Shown here: in pieces, positions 39,363-46,434 of the stretch
How positions within the stretch are numbered: position 1 is the stretch's first letter
How the letters are laid out: each line of letters opens with the position of its first letter
NCBI GenBank assembly: GCA_016214785.1
Contig: JACRNV010000027.1
Span: 1 to 55,052 of the forward strand
From: Methanobacteriota archaeon
GTDB lineage: Archaea > Thermoplasmatota > Thermoplasmata > SG8-5 > JACRNV01
Length of the DNA: 55,052 nt
Direction of reading: 5' to 3'
Program-made: the position numbers and the translations under genes
Notes under the pieces: model-generated
Databases searched by the model: none
Seen by the model: only the letters and a program-made list of their open reading frames with translations
Told to the model about the DNA's origin: nothing

Positions 39363-39806
39363 TTGAAGGGCGCCCGCCGTATCGCCGTCCTCGCCATGGG
39401 CAACGAACTGCGCGGCGACGACGCCGTCGCGCTCGAAGTCGCAAAGCGTTTGAAGATGCGCGAGGGCGCGGCTTTAAAAATCTTCGAGGCTCACACCGTC
39501 CCCGAGGCGTTCGTCGGGCCGGTATGCTCGGCGGCGCCGTCCCACGTTCTCATAATCGATGCCGCCGAGCTCGGCGGCAAGCCCGGCGACTGGCGAGTCC
39601 TGGAAAAGGACGAGATCGACGACGCACTTGTTTCAACCCATCACATGCCCGCCACTGCGATGGCTGGAGAGATCGAGCGCAGGTGCGGCGCGAAGGTCAC
39701 CTTCATCGGCATCCAGCCGAAGAGCAGGGAGGTGGCCGTCGGGCTCTGTTCTCAATGCGGGAAAGCGGCCAACGAGATTGCTGAGAGCATTTTGAAAGCG
39801 CGATAG
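39363..39806 (+). CDS. hydrogenase maturation protease (HycI/HyaD family)
   Basis: A 147-residue nickel-dependent endopeptidase that trims the large-subunit C-terminus once nickel is inserted. Family features are the first-strand motif AMGNELRGDDAV, VLIIDAAELGGKPG and THHMPATAMAGEIE, which supply the Glu/Asp/His metal ligands, then FIGIQP. The in-frame TTG at 39363 is chosen because the first ATG (39396) would remove the first beta strand; no clear ribosome-binding site marks it, so the start is uncertain. It follows the operon by 40 nt, supporting the hydrogenase assignment of the large subunit. Confidence 0.88.
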   Translation: MKGARRIAVLAMGNELRGDDAVALEVAKRLKMREGAALKIFEAHTVPEAFVGPVCSAAPSHVLIIDAAELGGKPGDWRVLEKDEIDDALVSTHHMPATAMAGEIERRCGAKVTFIGIQPKSREVAVGLCSQCGKAANEIAESILKAR

Positions 39807-39824
39807 GAATGATATAGGCGATGA

Positions 39825-39936
39825 GTGGTATTCGATAAGGAGCGAATTACGGCGAAGAATACCACGAAATTGGCAATTATCGTCCGGGGTGATAGGGGAA
39901 TTCGCGCTCATTGTTTTCCGGCTAAGAATGTCCCTA
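39825..39936. repeat. paired inverted-repeat elements between maturation protease and FTR genes
   Basis: GTGGTATTC (39825-39833) pairs perfectly with GAATACCAC (39857-39865). TAGGGGAATTC (39893-39903) pairs with GAATGTCCCTA (39926-39936) with two mismatches. The loop of the first (GATAAGGAGCGAATTACGGCGAA) matches the loop at 19821-19843 at most positions. The last TA of the second arm belongs to the TAG stop of the minus-strand gene. The junction is convergent, as at 19741-19870. Confidence 0.7.
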
Positions 39937-40461
39937 TATAAAACGCTCGAACCTGTCCTTCTTCGCCTTGCACACGGGGCACACTTCCGGGGGCTCATCT
40001 CTCGCGCACAGGTACCCGCAGACCTTGCACCGCCACACAGGGTATCTCAGGTCGGTCATAGCCCCTCCTTTGCCGGATATCGTTTTTCCGGCAATGTCCT
40101 TCATCGCGGCGGTGCGCTCCTCCGGCGGCGGGCGCCTGTCCGGTATCGATTCCAGCATCCTCTTGCCGTCCAGAATCTCCTGCGTGACATAGAGGGCGCA
40201 GTAGCACGAGCCGTACTCCCCCAGGTCAGGGTCCCTGTAGTCGCAGGGGCAGATCATGTCCAGGTCCTCGTCCTTCTTCCCCGACGCCAGCCGGCACGGG
40301 CAGGCCTGGTATCCGTAGCGCCTCTCGTTGGCGATGAGACCTTTCACCAGGTCATTCACAAAATCGATGTCATTGCTGAGGCTGTAGCCCCCCGCCTTCG
40401 CTTCGCGGTCGAGCTTTGAGCGGAGCCTCTCCACTTCCTCGTTTGTCGGCTCTGCGCTCAT
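39934..40461 (-). CDS. ferredoxin-thioredoxin reductase catalytic subunit fused to rubredoxin
   Basis: A 175-residue fusion. Residues 1-105 are FTR catalytic chain: six Cys in ACPCR (54, 56), CPC (71, 73) and CYC (86, 88), which hold the [4Fe-4S] cluster and redox disulfide. Residues 140-170 are a rubredoxin-like iron site (RCKVCGY at 145/148 and CPVCK at 161/164). FTR passes ferredoxin electrons to thioredoxin-like partners; the fused rubredoxin could be an internal electron relay. Its ATG overlaps the glutaredoxin stop (ATGA), so the two are cotranslated and the glutaredoxin is the obvious substrate. The frame is open upstream, but only as a shadow of that gene. Confidence 0.92.
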   Translation of the reverse strand: MSAEPTNEEVERLRSKLDREAKAGGYSLSNDIDFVNDLVKGLIANERRYGYQACPCRLASGKKDEDLDMICPCDYRDPDLGEYGSCYCALYVTQEILDGKRMLESIPDRRPPPEERTAAMKDIAGKTISGKGGAMTDLRYPVWRCKVCGYLCARDEPPEVCPVCKAKKDRFERFI

Positions 40462-40745
40462 AGCTTTAACGCCTCGGCCATCTCTTTCTCCTTGAACCCG
40501 ACGATGGCCTTCTTGTTCCCCAGGACGATCGTCGGCAATGAGCAGCGCGGGTTCCACTTCGTGACCTCCTTCATTGTCTCCTCCCTGTCCTTGTCGCCCA
40601 GGAGGTCCACGTCGATGTACGAGTAGGCGATGCCGTGCCTCTTCAAGTATAGCTTCGTCCTCTTGCACCAGCCGCAAGTGCTCAGCGCGTATATCAGAAC
40701 ATCTCCCGCGTCCCTGCCCTCGACCCTCGTTGGTTTCACGGCCAT
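40458..40745 (-). CDS. glutaredoxin-like protein
   Basis: A 95-residue glutaredoxin-fold protein with active site CGWC (24-27) and a C-terminal WNPRCSLPTIVLGNKKAIVGF, carrying the cis-Pro TVP-like SLPT and GF glutathione-region motifs. A CPYC-type site is absent and archaea usually lack glutathione, so reduction by the FTR-rubredoxin protein encoded next is more plausible than by glutathione. GGTGAGG precedes the ATG. Confidence 0.9.
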   Translation of the reverse strand: MAVKPTRVEGRDAGDVLIYALSTCGWCKRTKLYLKRHGIAYSYIDVDLLGDKDREETMKEVTKWNPRCSLPTIVLGNKKAIVGFKEKEMAEALKL

Positions 40746-40790
40746 TGCCTCACCCGTTCGACCTGGGAGGCGGGTAGCCCTTCATAACCT

Positions 40791-41345
40791 TTATTGCTGA
40801 ACGGGGAACCTGTCGATGTAGGCGAACTCGCCGAACGGCTTGCGCTCGGGCCGCTCGGCCTCGCGCTGACCCTCGGAGAGCCCGGAGAGGCCCTGGCCCT
40901 TCTTGCCGACGTTTATCAGCGTTATAACCTGATATATATCAGGTATGCCCAGAACCTCGCGCGCCTTCTTCGGGCTGAACCCTGCGATGGGATGGGCCAC
41001 AAGCCCGAGCTCCGTCGCCCTGAGGATGAGAAGGCCGACGGCCATGCCTGTGTCGAACTGATGGTACTCGCGGTCCTTGATGACGCAGTCGTCTTCCTTT
41101 TTCGAGAAGACTGCGATAATCATTGAGGCCTTGAACGCCCATTCGTTTCCCTTGCTCATGACGCCGCGCATTTTGGCGAGTTGCGCGGAGTCGCGCACGA
41201 AGACGAACCGCCACGGCTGGTTGTTGAAGCACGAGGGCGCGAGCTGCGCGGCGGAGGCCAGCTCGCGGACGGTGTCGTCTGATATTTCAACGGGGTCGAG
41301 CGCCCTGTAAGCACGCCTCTGCTCAATCGCGTCTTTCACGTCCAT
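40791..41345 (-). CDS. nitroreductase-family flavoprotein
   Basis: A 184-residue FMN-dependent nitroreductase-like protein. It begins with the family pattern AIEQRRAYRALDPVEIS; SAAQLAPSCFNNQPWRFVFV forms the FMN site and AVGLLILRATELGLVAHPIAGF follows. Substrate cannot be predicted; members reduce quinones, nitro compounds or dehalogenate. The ATG at 41345 has GGTGA 5 nt upstream; a GTG at 41354 is less likely because it overlaps the gene before. It lies 2 nt after the oxidoreductase beta gene and is probably cotranscribed. Confidence 0.9.
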   Translation of the reverse strand: MDVKDAIEQRRAYRALDPVEISDDTVRELASAAQLAPSCFNNQPWRFVFVRDSAQLAKMRGVMSKGNEWAFKASMIIAVFSKKEDDCVIKDREYHQFDTGMAVGLLILRATELGLVAHPIAGFSPKKAREVLGIPDIYQVITLINVGKKGQGLSGLSEGQREAERPERKPFGEFAYIDRFPVQQ

Positions 41346-41346
41346 T

Positions 41347-42189
41347 TCAGTCACCTCTGATTATTTTTTCAATTATCTTCACTCTCTCGGCGCGCGGCAT
41401 CCGCTTCGCCACGGGGTTCCAGTCGCCGTAGAGCGACCCGTGGAACGGCTCCTTCCTCTCCTGCCACAGGACGCCGATGGGAATCTTGTCCGGGCGCTTG
41501 GCAAGCCGGATGGCCTCCTCGCGCGTCTTCGCGGGCTCCGCAACCGCCTCGACGAGCCCGTTGTAGAGCTTGTAGGTGTCGTTGAAGCTCACGCACGGCT
41601 GCAGGACGTCGATGTAAGAGAAGCCCTCGTGCTCGACGGCGCGCGCGATGATGTCCGCGAACTGCTCCGTTTTCCCCGAATATCCTCTGGCCACGAAGGT
41701 CGCGCCCGCCTCCAGCAATATCGCGAGCGGGTTCAGCGGCTCCTCTATGCTGCCGCGCGGCGTGGAAGGCCCCTTGAAGCCCTTCCTGCTCATCGGCGAG
41801 TACTGGCCGACCGTGAGGCCGTAGACGCCGTTGTTGTGCACGATGACGGTGATGTCAGCGTTGCGCTTGGCGGCGAAGAGCATGTGCTCCAGCCCTTCCC
41901 CGTACGCATCGCCATCGCCGGCGAAGGTCAGGACTTTCGCATCGGGGTTAGCGAGCTTGATGCCTTGCACGGTGGTCATGGACCTGCCGTGCAGGGAGTA
42001 GAAGCCGCTCAGCGCGAGGTAGTCGAAGATCTTCCCGTGGCAGCCGATGCCCGCGCTCATGACAAGACGCTCGCGCGGGACGCCCCTGGCCTCGAGCTTC
42101 TTAATCGCGGACTTGACGGCGCTGAAGATGCCGAAGTTGCCGCAGCCGGGGCACCACGTGTTCTCGCAGTACGTCGTGAGGTCGTCCAT
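41347..42189 (-). CDS. 2-oxoacid:ferredoxin oxidoreductase beta subunit
   Basis: A 280-residue TPP-binding subunit. The N-terminal WCPGCGNFGIFSA with its Cys pair, SAGIGCHGKIFDYL, and the TPP/Mg motif GDGDAYGEGLEHML...NNGVYGLTVGQ are complete. The enzyme decarboxylates 2-oxoacids oxidatively to acyl-CoA and reduces ferredoxin. No ferredoxin-like delta subunit is in the operon, as in the two-subunit archaeal enzymes that accept 2-oxoglutarate or a broad range. The start shares its A with the alpha-subunit stop (TGATG). Produced ferredoxin could feed the group 4 hydrogenase in this window. Confidence 0.93.
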   Translation of the reverse strand: MDDLTTYCENTWCPGCGNFGIFSAVKSAIKKLEARGVPRERLVMSAGIGCHGKIFDYLALSGFYSLHGRSMTTVQGIKLANPDAKVLTFAGDGDAYGEGLEHMLFAAKRNADITVIVHNNGVYGLTVGQYSPMSRKGFKGPSTPRGSIEEPLNPLAILLEAGATFVARGYSGKTEQFADIIARAVEHEGFSYIDVLQPCVSFNDTYKLYNGLVEAVAEPAKTREEAIRLAKRPDKIPIGVLWQERKEPFHGSLYGDWNPVAKRMPRAERVKIIEKIIRGD

Positions 42190-43838
42190 CAGAGCGCCCC
42201 CTTGAGCTGCGCCGCGAGCTCCGCGGGCTCGAACGGCCTGCCGTCGTATTTCAGGATGGTTTTATCAATGTCGATGTTTCCCTTCTCTTTCAGTAATGTG
42301 GCGAACTGGCCAGTGGAGCTTACCTCCACGGCCACGGACCTCGCGCCCTTGTATCTCTCCATCTCCCATACAGGGAAGGGCTCGAGGTAGATGGGCTGCA
42401 CGACCTTCGCCTTCAGCTTGCCGTGGCGGACGGCCTCGAGGACGCTCATCGTCGTCGAGCCGTAAGCGAAGATGACCGAATCGCCGTCGCCGTAAGTGTT
42501 CACCGTGCGTTGGGACTTCATGTATTCGAGCAGCGTCTGCGCCTTCCGCCGGCGCTTGTCGTGCATGCGCGCGATTCCCTCCGGAGCATCGATAGTGATG
42601 CCCTTCTCGTCGTGCTCGTAGCTGTTCCACTTCACCAGCTCCTTCGACGGGTAGAAGAGCAAGGGGGAGACGCCGTCCTTCGTGTCCAGGTAGCGCTTGT
42701 ATTCGCCGCCGGAGTGCATCAGCGGCTCGGGGCGCGCGGCCTTGGATGCGTCGATGTCGACGCTCATCCTGCTCTCGGACGTGTGCTTGTCCGTGAGCAG
42801 GATGGCCGGCGTCTGGAACCTCCAGGCCAGCGCGAGCAGCTCGGCGGAGAGGTAGAAGGCCTCCTGGGAGTTGCCCGGAGATGCCACTGGCATCGGGAAC
42901 TCGCCGTGCCCCTGGCCCAGTGCGTACTTGAGGTCGGCCTGCTCGGTGTATGTCGGCACGCCCGTGGACGGGCCGGGCCTCGACGAAAGGATGCACAGCA
43001 GCGGAGTCTCGGTCATTCCCGCGAGCGACAGCGCCTCCTCCATCAGCGCGAAGCCGCCGCCGCTGGTGCCTACCATGGCGCGGGCGCCGGCGCTGGCCGC
43101 GCCGATGGCGATGTTCGCGACCGCGATCTCGTTCTCGGGATGGACGACGGCCAGCCTCAGGGTTTCGGAATGCGACGCGAGGACATGAAGAATCGACGAC
43201 GCCGGCGTCATCGGATATGCGATATAAATGTCGAGCCCGCCGGCGGCTGCGCCTAGGGCGATGGCCTCGTTGCCATATAGCATCGGGAGGGGCTTGCCGC
43301 CCTTTTCGAGCTTGAACTTCCCTCCGAGGAGGGGGGACGCCTTGCCGTGAATCGCGGCGGCGTAGGCGAGGTTGTTCTCCAGGCCGCGCTTGTATGCCGA
43401 CGAAACGAATTTGTTCAATTCTTCGGCGCTCATTCCCACCGCGACCGCGAGCGTTGCGACCGCGCCGAGCCCGACCCTCAGCCCGGGATCGGGGTATCTC
43501 TTCGCCTCTGATGTGAAAGGCATGCCGACCCCTTCCCCCTCCTTGACGAGGTCGGAGTTGAAGACGGCAATGCCCCCTTCCGCGAGATGATTTCTGTGAA
43601 TATCGTAGCTTCTCGCGTCGAGGTTGATTGCCAAGTTGGCCCTCATGTAATGGCTCGTGATTTCCCTCATGGACGCGCTCACGACCGAGAAGTTGTGCCC
43701 GCCCTTGATGAGGCTCTGGTAGTCGTCCATCTGGAAGACGCGCAGGCCGCGCGAGGCCAGCAGGTCCGCGGCGGCGTTGCCGGCCTTCTTGACACCCTCC
43801 CCGGCCTTCCCCCCGACAAGGAACGTGAAGACGTCCAT
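42189..43838 (-). CDS. 2-oxoacid:ferredoxin oxidoreductase alpha subunit (gamma-alpha fusion)
   Basis: A 549-residue fused subunit. Residues 1-180 are the gamma domain (FLVGGKAGEGVKKAGNAAADLL, GGHNFSVVSAS); from about 190 it is the alpha domain (NEAIALGAAAGGLDIYIAYPMTPASSILH, TSGGGFALMEEALSLAGMTETP). The order matches two-subunit OFOR/KorA proteins. I start at the ATG with GAGGGGT 4 nt upstream; the open frame extends 18 codons farther without homology. A TATTATTATATCATA region upstream (about 43868-43882) is the likely promoter, divergent from serS. Confidence 0.93.
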   Translation of the reverse strand: MDVFTFLVGGKAGEGVKKAGNAAADLLASRGLRVFQMDDYQSLIKGGHNFSVVSASMREITSHYMRANLAINLDARSYDIHRNHLAEGGIAVFNSDLVKEGEGVGMPFTSEAKRYPDPGLRVGLGAVATLAVAVGMSAEELNKFVSSAYKRGLENNLAYAAAIHGKASPLLGGKFKLEKGGKPLPMLYGNEAIALGAAAGGLDIYIAYPMTPASSILHVLASHSETLRLAVVHPENEIAVANIAIGAASAGARAMVGTSGGGFALMEEALSLAGMTETPLLCILSSRPGPSTGVPTYTEQADLKYALGQGHGEFPMPVASPGNSQEAFYLSAELLALAWRFQTPAILLTDKHTSESRMSVDIDASKAARPEPLMHSGGEYKRYLDTKDGVSPLLFYPSKELVKWNSYEHDEKGITIDAPEGIARMHDKRRRKAQTLLEYMKSQRTVNTYGDGDSVIFAYGSTTMSVLEAVRHGKLKAKVVQPIYLEPFPVWEMERYKGARSVAVEVSSTGQFATLLKEKGNIDIDKTILKYDGRPFEPAELAAQLKGAL

Positions 43839-43943
43839 TTTACCCCTCGCAATCGGCAAAAGCGGTGATATGATATAATAATAGCCCCGCATCGCGCGCT
43901 GATAATCCTCTTATACAGGTTGCCCATAAAGGAGGCCGATAGC

Positions 43944-45218
43944 ATGCTCGACACCAAGCTCGTGCGCGAGAGCCCCGACCTCATCCGGAGGGACCTGGAG
44001 AAGCGCAACGCCAGCGACAAGCTCGAGCTCCTGGAGCAGGTCATAGGCATGGACGCCGAGTGGCGCCGCCTGCTGGACGAGGCGAACCGACTCAGGGCCG
44101 AGCGCAACGCAATCTCCAAGAAGATTGCCGAGGCCAAGAAGAAGGGCCAGGACGCATCGGCGCTGACGAAGGAGGCGTCCGCCCTCCCCGGCAAGATAGA
44201 GGAGGCGAACAAGCGCATAGAGGAGCTGCGGGGGAAGATCGACGCCGGCCTCATGCGGCTGCCAAACATCCTGCACGAGAGCGTCCCGATCGGCAAGGAC
44301 GACTCCGGGAACGAGGAGGTCAGGGCCTGGGGCACGCGCAGGCAGTTCGACTTCGAGCTCAAGTCGCACGCCGAGCTGGCGGAGGCGCTGATGGGCGCGG
44401 ACTTCGAGCGCGCCCGGAAGGTCTCGGGCGCGGGCTTCGTCTACCTCCTCGGGGACATCGCGTTGCTGGACCAGGCGCTCATGCGATACGGCATCGACTT
44501 CCTCGTCGGCAAGGGCTACACGCTCGTCGAGCCGCCGATAATGATGCACCGCGCGCCTTACGAGGGCGTCGTGGACCTCTCCGATTTCGAGTCCGTGATG
44601 TATAAAATAGAGGGCGAGGACGAGTACCTCATCGCGACGTCGGAGCACCCGATGGGCGCGATGTTCATGGACGAGATAATCGACGAGGCCAGGCTGCCCG
44701 TCAGGCTCGCGGGGGTGAGCCCGTGCTTCAGGCGCGAGATTGGCGCCCACGGCGTCGACACCAAGGGGCTCTTCCGCATGCACCAGTTCAACAAGATTGA
44801 GCAGTTCGTCTTCTGCAGGCCCGAGGAGTCGTGGCAGATGCACGAGGAGATCATAGCCAACGCCGAGGCGCTCTTCCAGGGCCTCGGGCTGCCGTACCGC
44901 GTCGTGAACGTCTGCACAGGCGACATAGGCACAGTGGCAGCGAAGAAGTACGACCTCGAGGCGTGGTCCCCGCGCCAGCAGAAGTACATGGAAGTGGTCT
45001 CGTGCTCGAACTGCACCGACTACCAGGCACGGCGCCTAAAGCTCCGCTGCGGCAAGGTCGGCGGCGACAAGCGCGTGCCGCACACCCTCAACAGCACTGC
45101 AATCGCGACGTCCAGAGCCCTCGTGGCCATCCTGGAGAACTGCCAGAACGCCGACGGCAGCATCGCCATCCCGGAGGCCCTGCGCAAGCACATGGGCGGC
45201 AGGGATAGGATCGGGTGA
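43944..45218 (+). CDS. serS: seryl-tRNA synthetase (common type)
   Basis: A 424-residue class II aminoacyl-tRNA synthetase of the widespread form, not the rare methanogen form. It has the N-terminal two-helix coiled-coil arm (about 25-110; NRLRAERNAISKKIAEAKKK) that grips the long variable arm of tRNA-Ser. Motif 2 is FRREIGAHGVDTKGLFRMHQF, and motif 3 lies near NSTAIATSRALVAILEN. It also shows TSEHPMGAMFMDEII. AAAGGAGG precedes the ATG; the open frame extends eight codons upstream through this site. Confidence 0.96.
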   Translation: MLDTKLVRESPDLIRRDLEKRNASDKLELLEQVIGMDAEWRRLLDEANRLRAERNAISKKIAEAKKKGQDASALTKEASALPGKIEEANKRIEELRGKIDAGLMRLPNILHESVPIGKDDSGNEEVRAWGTRRQFDFELKSHAELAEALMGADFERARKVSGAGFVYLLGDIALLDQALMRYGIDFLVGKGYTLVEPPIMMHRAPYEGVVDLSDFESVMYKIEGEDEYLIATSEHPMGAMFMDEIIDEARLPVRLAGVSPCFRREIGAHGVDTKGLFRMHQFNKIEQFVFCRPEESWQMHEEIIANAEALFQGLGLPYRVVNVCTGDIGTVAAKKYDLEAWSPRQQKYMEVVSCSNCTDYQARRLKLRCGKVGGDKRVPHTLNSTAIATSRALVAILENCQNADGSIAIPEALRKHMGGRDRIG

Positions 45219-45227
45219 GCGGGCGCC

Positions 45228-45794
45228 ATGCGCGAGTTCGTCCTCTTCTCAAGGCAGGGTTTCACGAGCAGCAGATTCAAGGGCTTGCGCGACGCCGGCC
45301 GGCTCGATACCGTATACCAGTGCATCCTGATGGCCCTCTTCAGGTCACACGGCATCCGGAGGGACGTGATATTCCACGCCTTCCTCAATGGCCCGCCGAG
45401 CCCGCCGCTCCATCTCGTCGTCGATGGGGCAGAGCTGCGGGACGCGCGCGTGGACGAGGAGACATGGGAGGTCATCCTCAGGAACGCCCTGGGTCGCGGG
45501 GCGCACCCTGGCGTGACTGTCGATAAGACAACGTTCCAGCAATTCGTCAGGGAGCGCGCCGAATCCGGCAGTCAGATATACGTCCTCGAGGAGAAGGGCG
45601 CCCACATCCGCCAGACCGAGATAGGGCCAAAGCCGGTATTCATCCTGGGCGACCACGTCGGCCTGCCGAGGAAGGACGAGGGGTACGCGCTCAGGTATGG
45701 CACGAAGCTATCGCTCGGTAAGGGCAGGTATCTTGCAGCGAGCTGCGTGGACATAATAAATTACGAATTAGACAACCGAAACGCGAAGGATTGA
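45228..45794 (+). CDS. trmY: tRNA (pseudouridine(54)-N1)-methyltransferase TrmY
   Basis: A 188-residue SPOUT-family methyltransferase, an archaeal enzyme that methylates pseudouridine 54 in tRNA. Matching segments are the N-terminal MREFVLFSRQGFTSSRFKGL, HLVVDGAELRD, and the SAM-knot region PKPVFILGDHVGLPRKDE with LSLGKGRYLAASCVDIINYELD. The length is normal. It follows serS by 9 nt and probably shares its transcript, joining two tRNA functions. The SRP RNA promoter begins immediately after. Confidence 0.95.
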   Translation: MREFVLFSRQGFTSSRFKGLRDAGRLDTVYQCILMALFRSHGIRRDVIFHAFLNGPPSPPLHLVVDGAELRDARVDEETWEVILRNALGRGAHPGVTVDKTTFQQFVRERAESGSQIYVLEEKGAHIRQTEIGPKPVFILGDHVGLPRKDEGYALRYGTKLSLGKGRYLAASCVDIINYELDNRNAKD

Positions 45795-45807
45795 GGCCGT
45801 CCCGAAC

Positions 45808-45817
45808 TTTTTTATAC
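45808..45817 (+). promoter_or_regulatory. TATA box of the SRP RNA gene
   Basis: TTTTTTATAC is centred about 25 nt upstream of the inferred RNA 5' end at 45838, the standard archaeal distance. The position was predicted from the RNA ends independently, which strengthens both calls. Confidence 0.75.
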
Positions 45818-45837
45818 CCATTCCCCCTGTTTATCCT

Positions 45838-46146
45838 GCTAGGCTCGACCGGGGCGTTCGGCGTGCCCTTATACACCGAAATCGTCGACAGCGGGGGTGA
45901 CAGCTGGGGACGGCGTAACCTGCCCTGCGCGCGCCCTGCACCTGACTATGAGGCCCTGTCCTGCCGGATGGGAGGTGGCTCTGCGGCGCAGCCGGAGGGC
46001 GGCGCTCTCTGCCTTGGCCGCGGGGAACGGGTCAGGCCCTGACGGGAGCAGCCTCACCGCGGATTACCCGTGCTGGCGGGGAAACGGGGCCGAGGAGGGT
46101 GCGGACAAGCGCGCGCAGGAATGGGCGACAACCTCAGCAGCCTAGC
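45838..46146 (+). ncRNA. ffs: signal recognition particle (7S) RNA
   Basis: About 309 nt, the usual archaeal length. The two ends pair perfectly over 8 bp (GCTAGGCT at 45838-45845, AGCCTAGC at 46139-46146), which is archaeal helix 1. The Alu domain is recognisable near 45852 (GGGGCGTTCGGCGTGCCC and, after a short loop, ACACCGAAATCG). The Ffh/SRP54-binding helix 8 is at 46031-46053 (GTCAGGCCC, loop TGAC, GGGAGCAGCC). The tetraloop is UGAC rather than the common GGAA. A T-rich stretch (TTCTAATTTTCTTCT) directly after the 3' end fits an archaeal terminator. No tRNA or other RNA is seen in the rest of this 640-base gap. Confidence 0.92.
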
Positions 46147-46161
46147 TTCTAATTTTCTTCT
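46147..46161 (+). terminator. T-rich terminator of the SRP RNA
   Basis: The run TTCTAATTTTCTTCT immediately follows the paired 3' end of the RNA, as is usual for archaeal intrinsic termination at U-rich tracts. Confidence 0.55.
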
Positions 46162-46314
46162 ACTCGGCTGCTGAGAAGAAAAAGGATTTCCTTCTAATAT
46201 TTATTAAATCTAATCGGTGAGGCATTCTTTACTTGGTGTTTGTTGATATTCGAATACCTCTATCGAGCGTGAGCGGGCGCATTTCATGAACGTTTATGCC
46301 TGTGATTATCCGCG

Positions 46315-46380
46315 GGCTTTGCACAGTAAGTCGGTTCTGCACAGAAAGTCCGGCGTTTAAAGTGCTTTATATGCAAAGCC
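46315..46380. mobile_element. 66-bp miniature element related to the 3.3 kb transposon
   Basis: It starts GGCTTTGCACAG and ends ATGCAAAGCC, the terminal inverted repeats of the transposon at 50182-53468. It keeps two copies of the TGCACAGWAAGTC motif at the same 18-bp spacing as that element's left end. It is flanked by a perfect 9-bp direct repeat TTATCCGCG (46306-46314 and 46381-46389), so it moved as a unit. It holds no coding capacity and lies 55 bases before pepF, where it could alter the promoter. Confidence 0.85.
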
Positions 46381-46434
46381 TTATCCGCGCAAAAACCCTA
46401 ATACCCCTACCCATTTACCTCCCCCGGCGATTCA

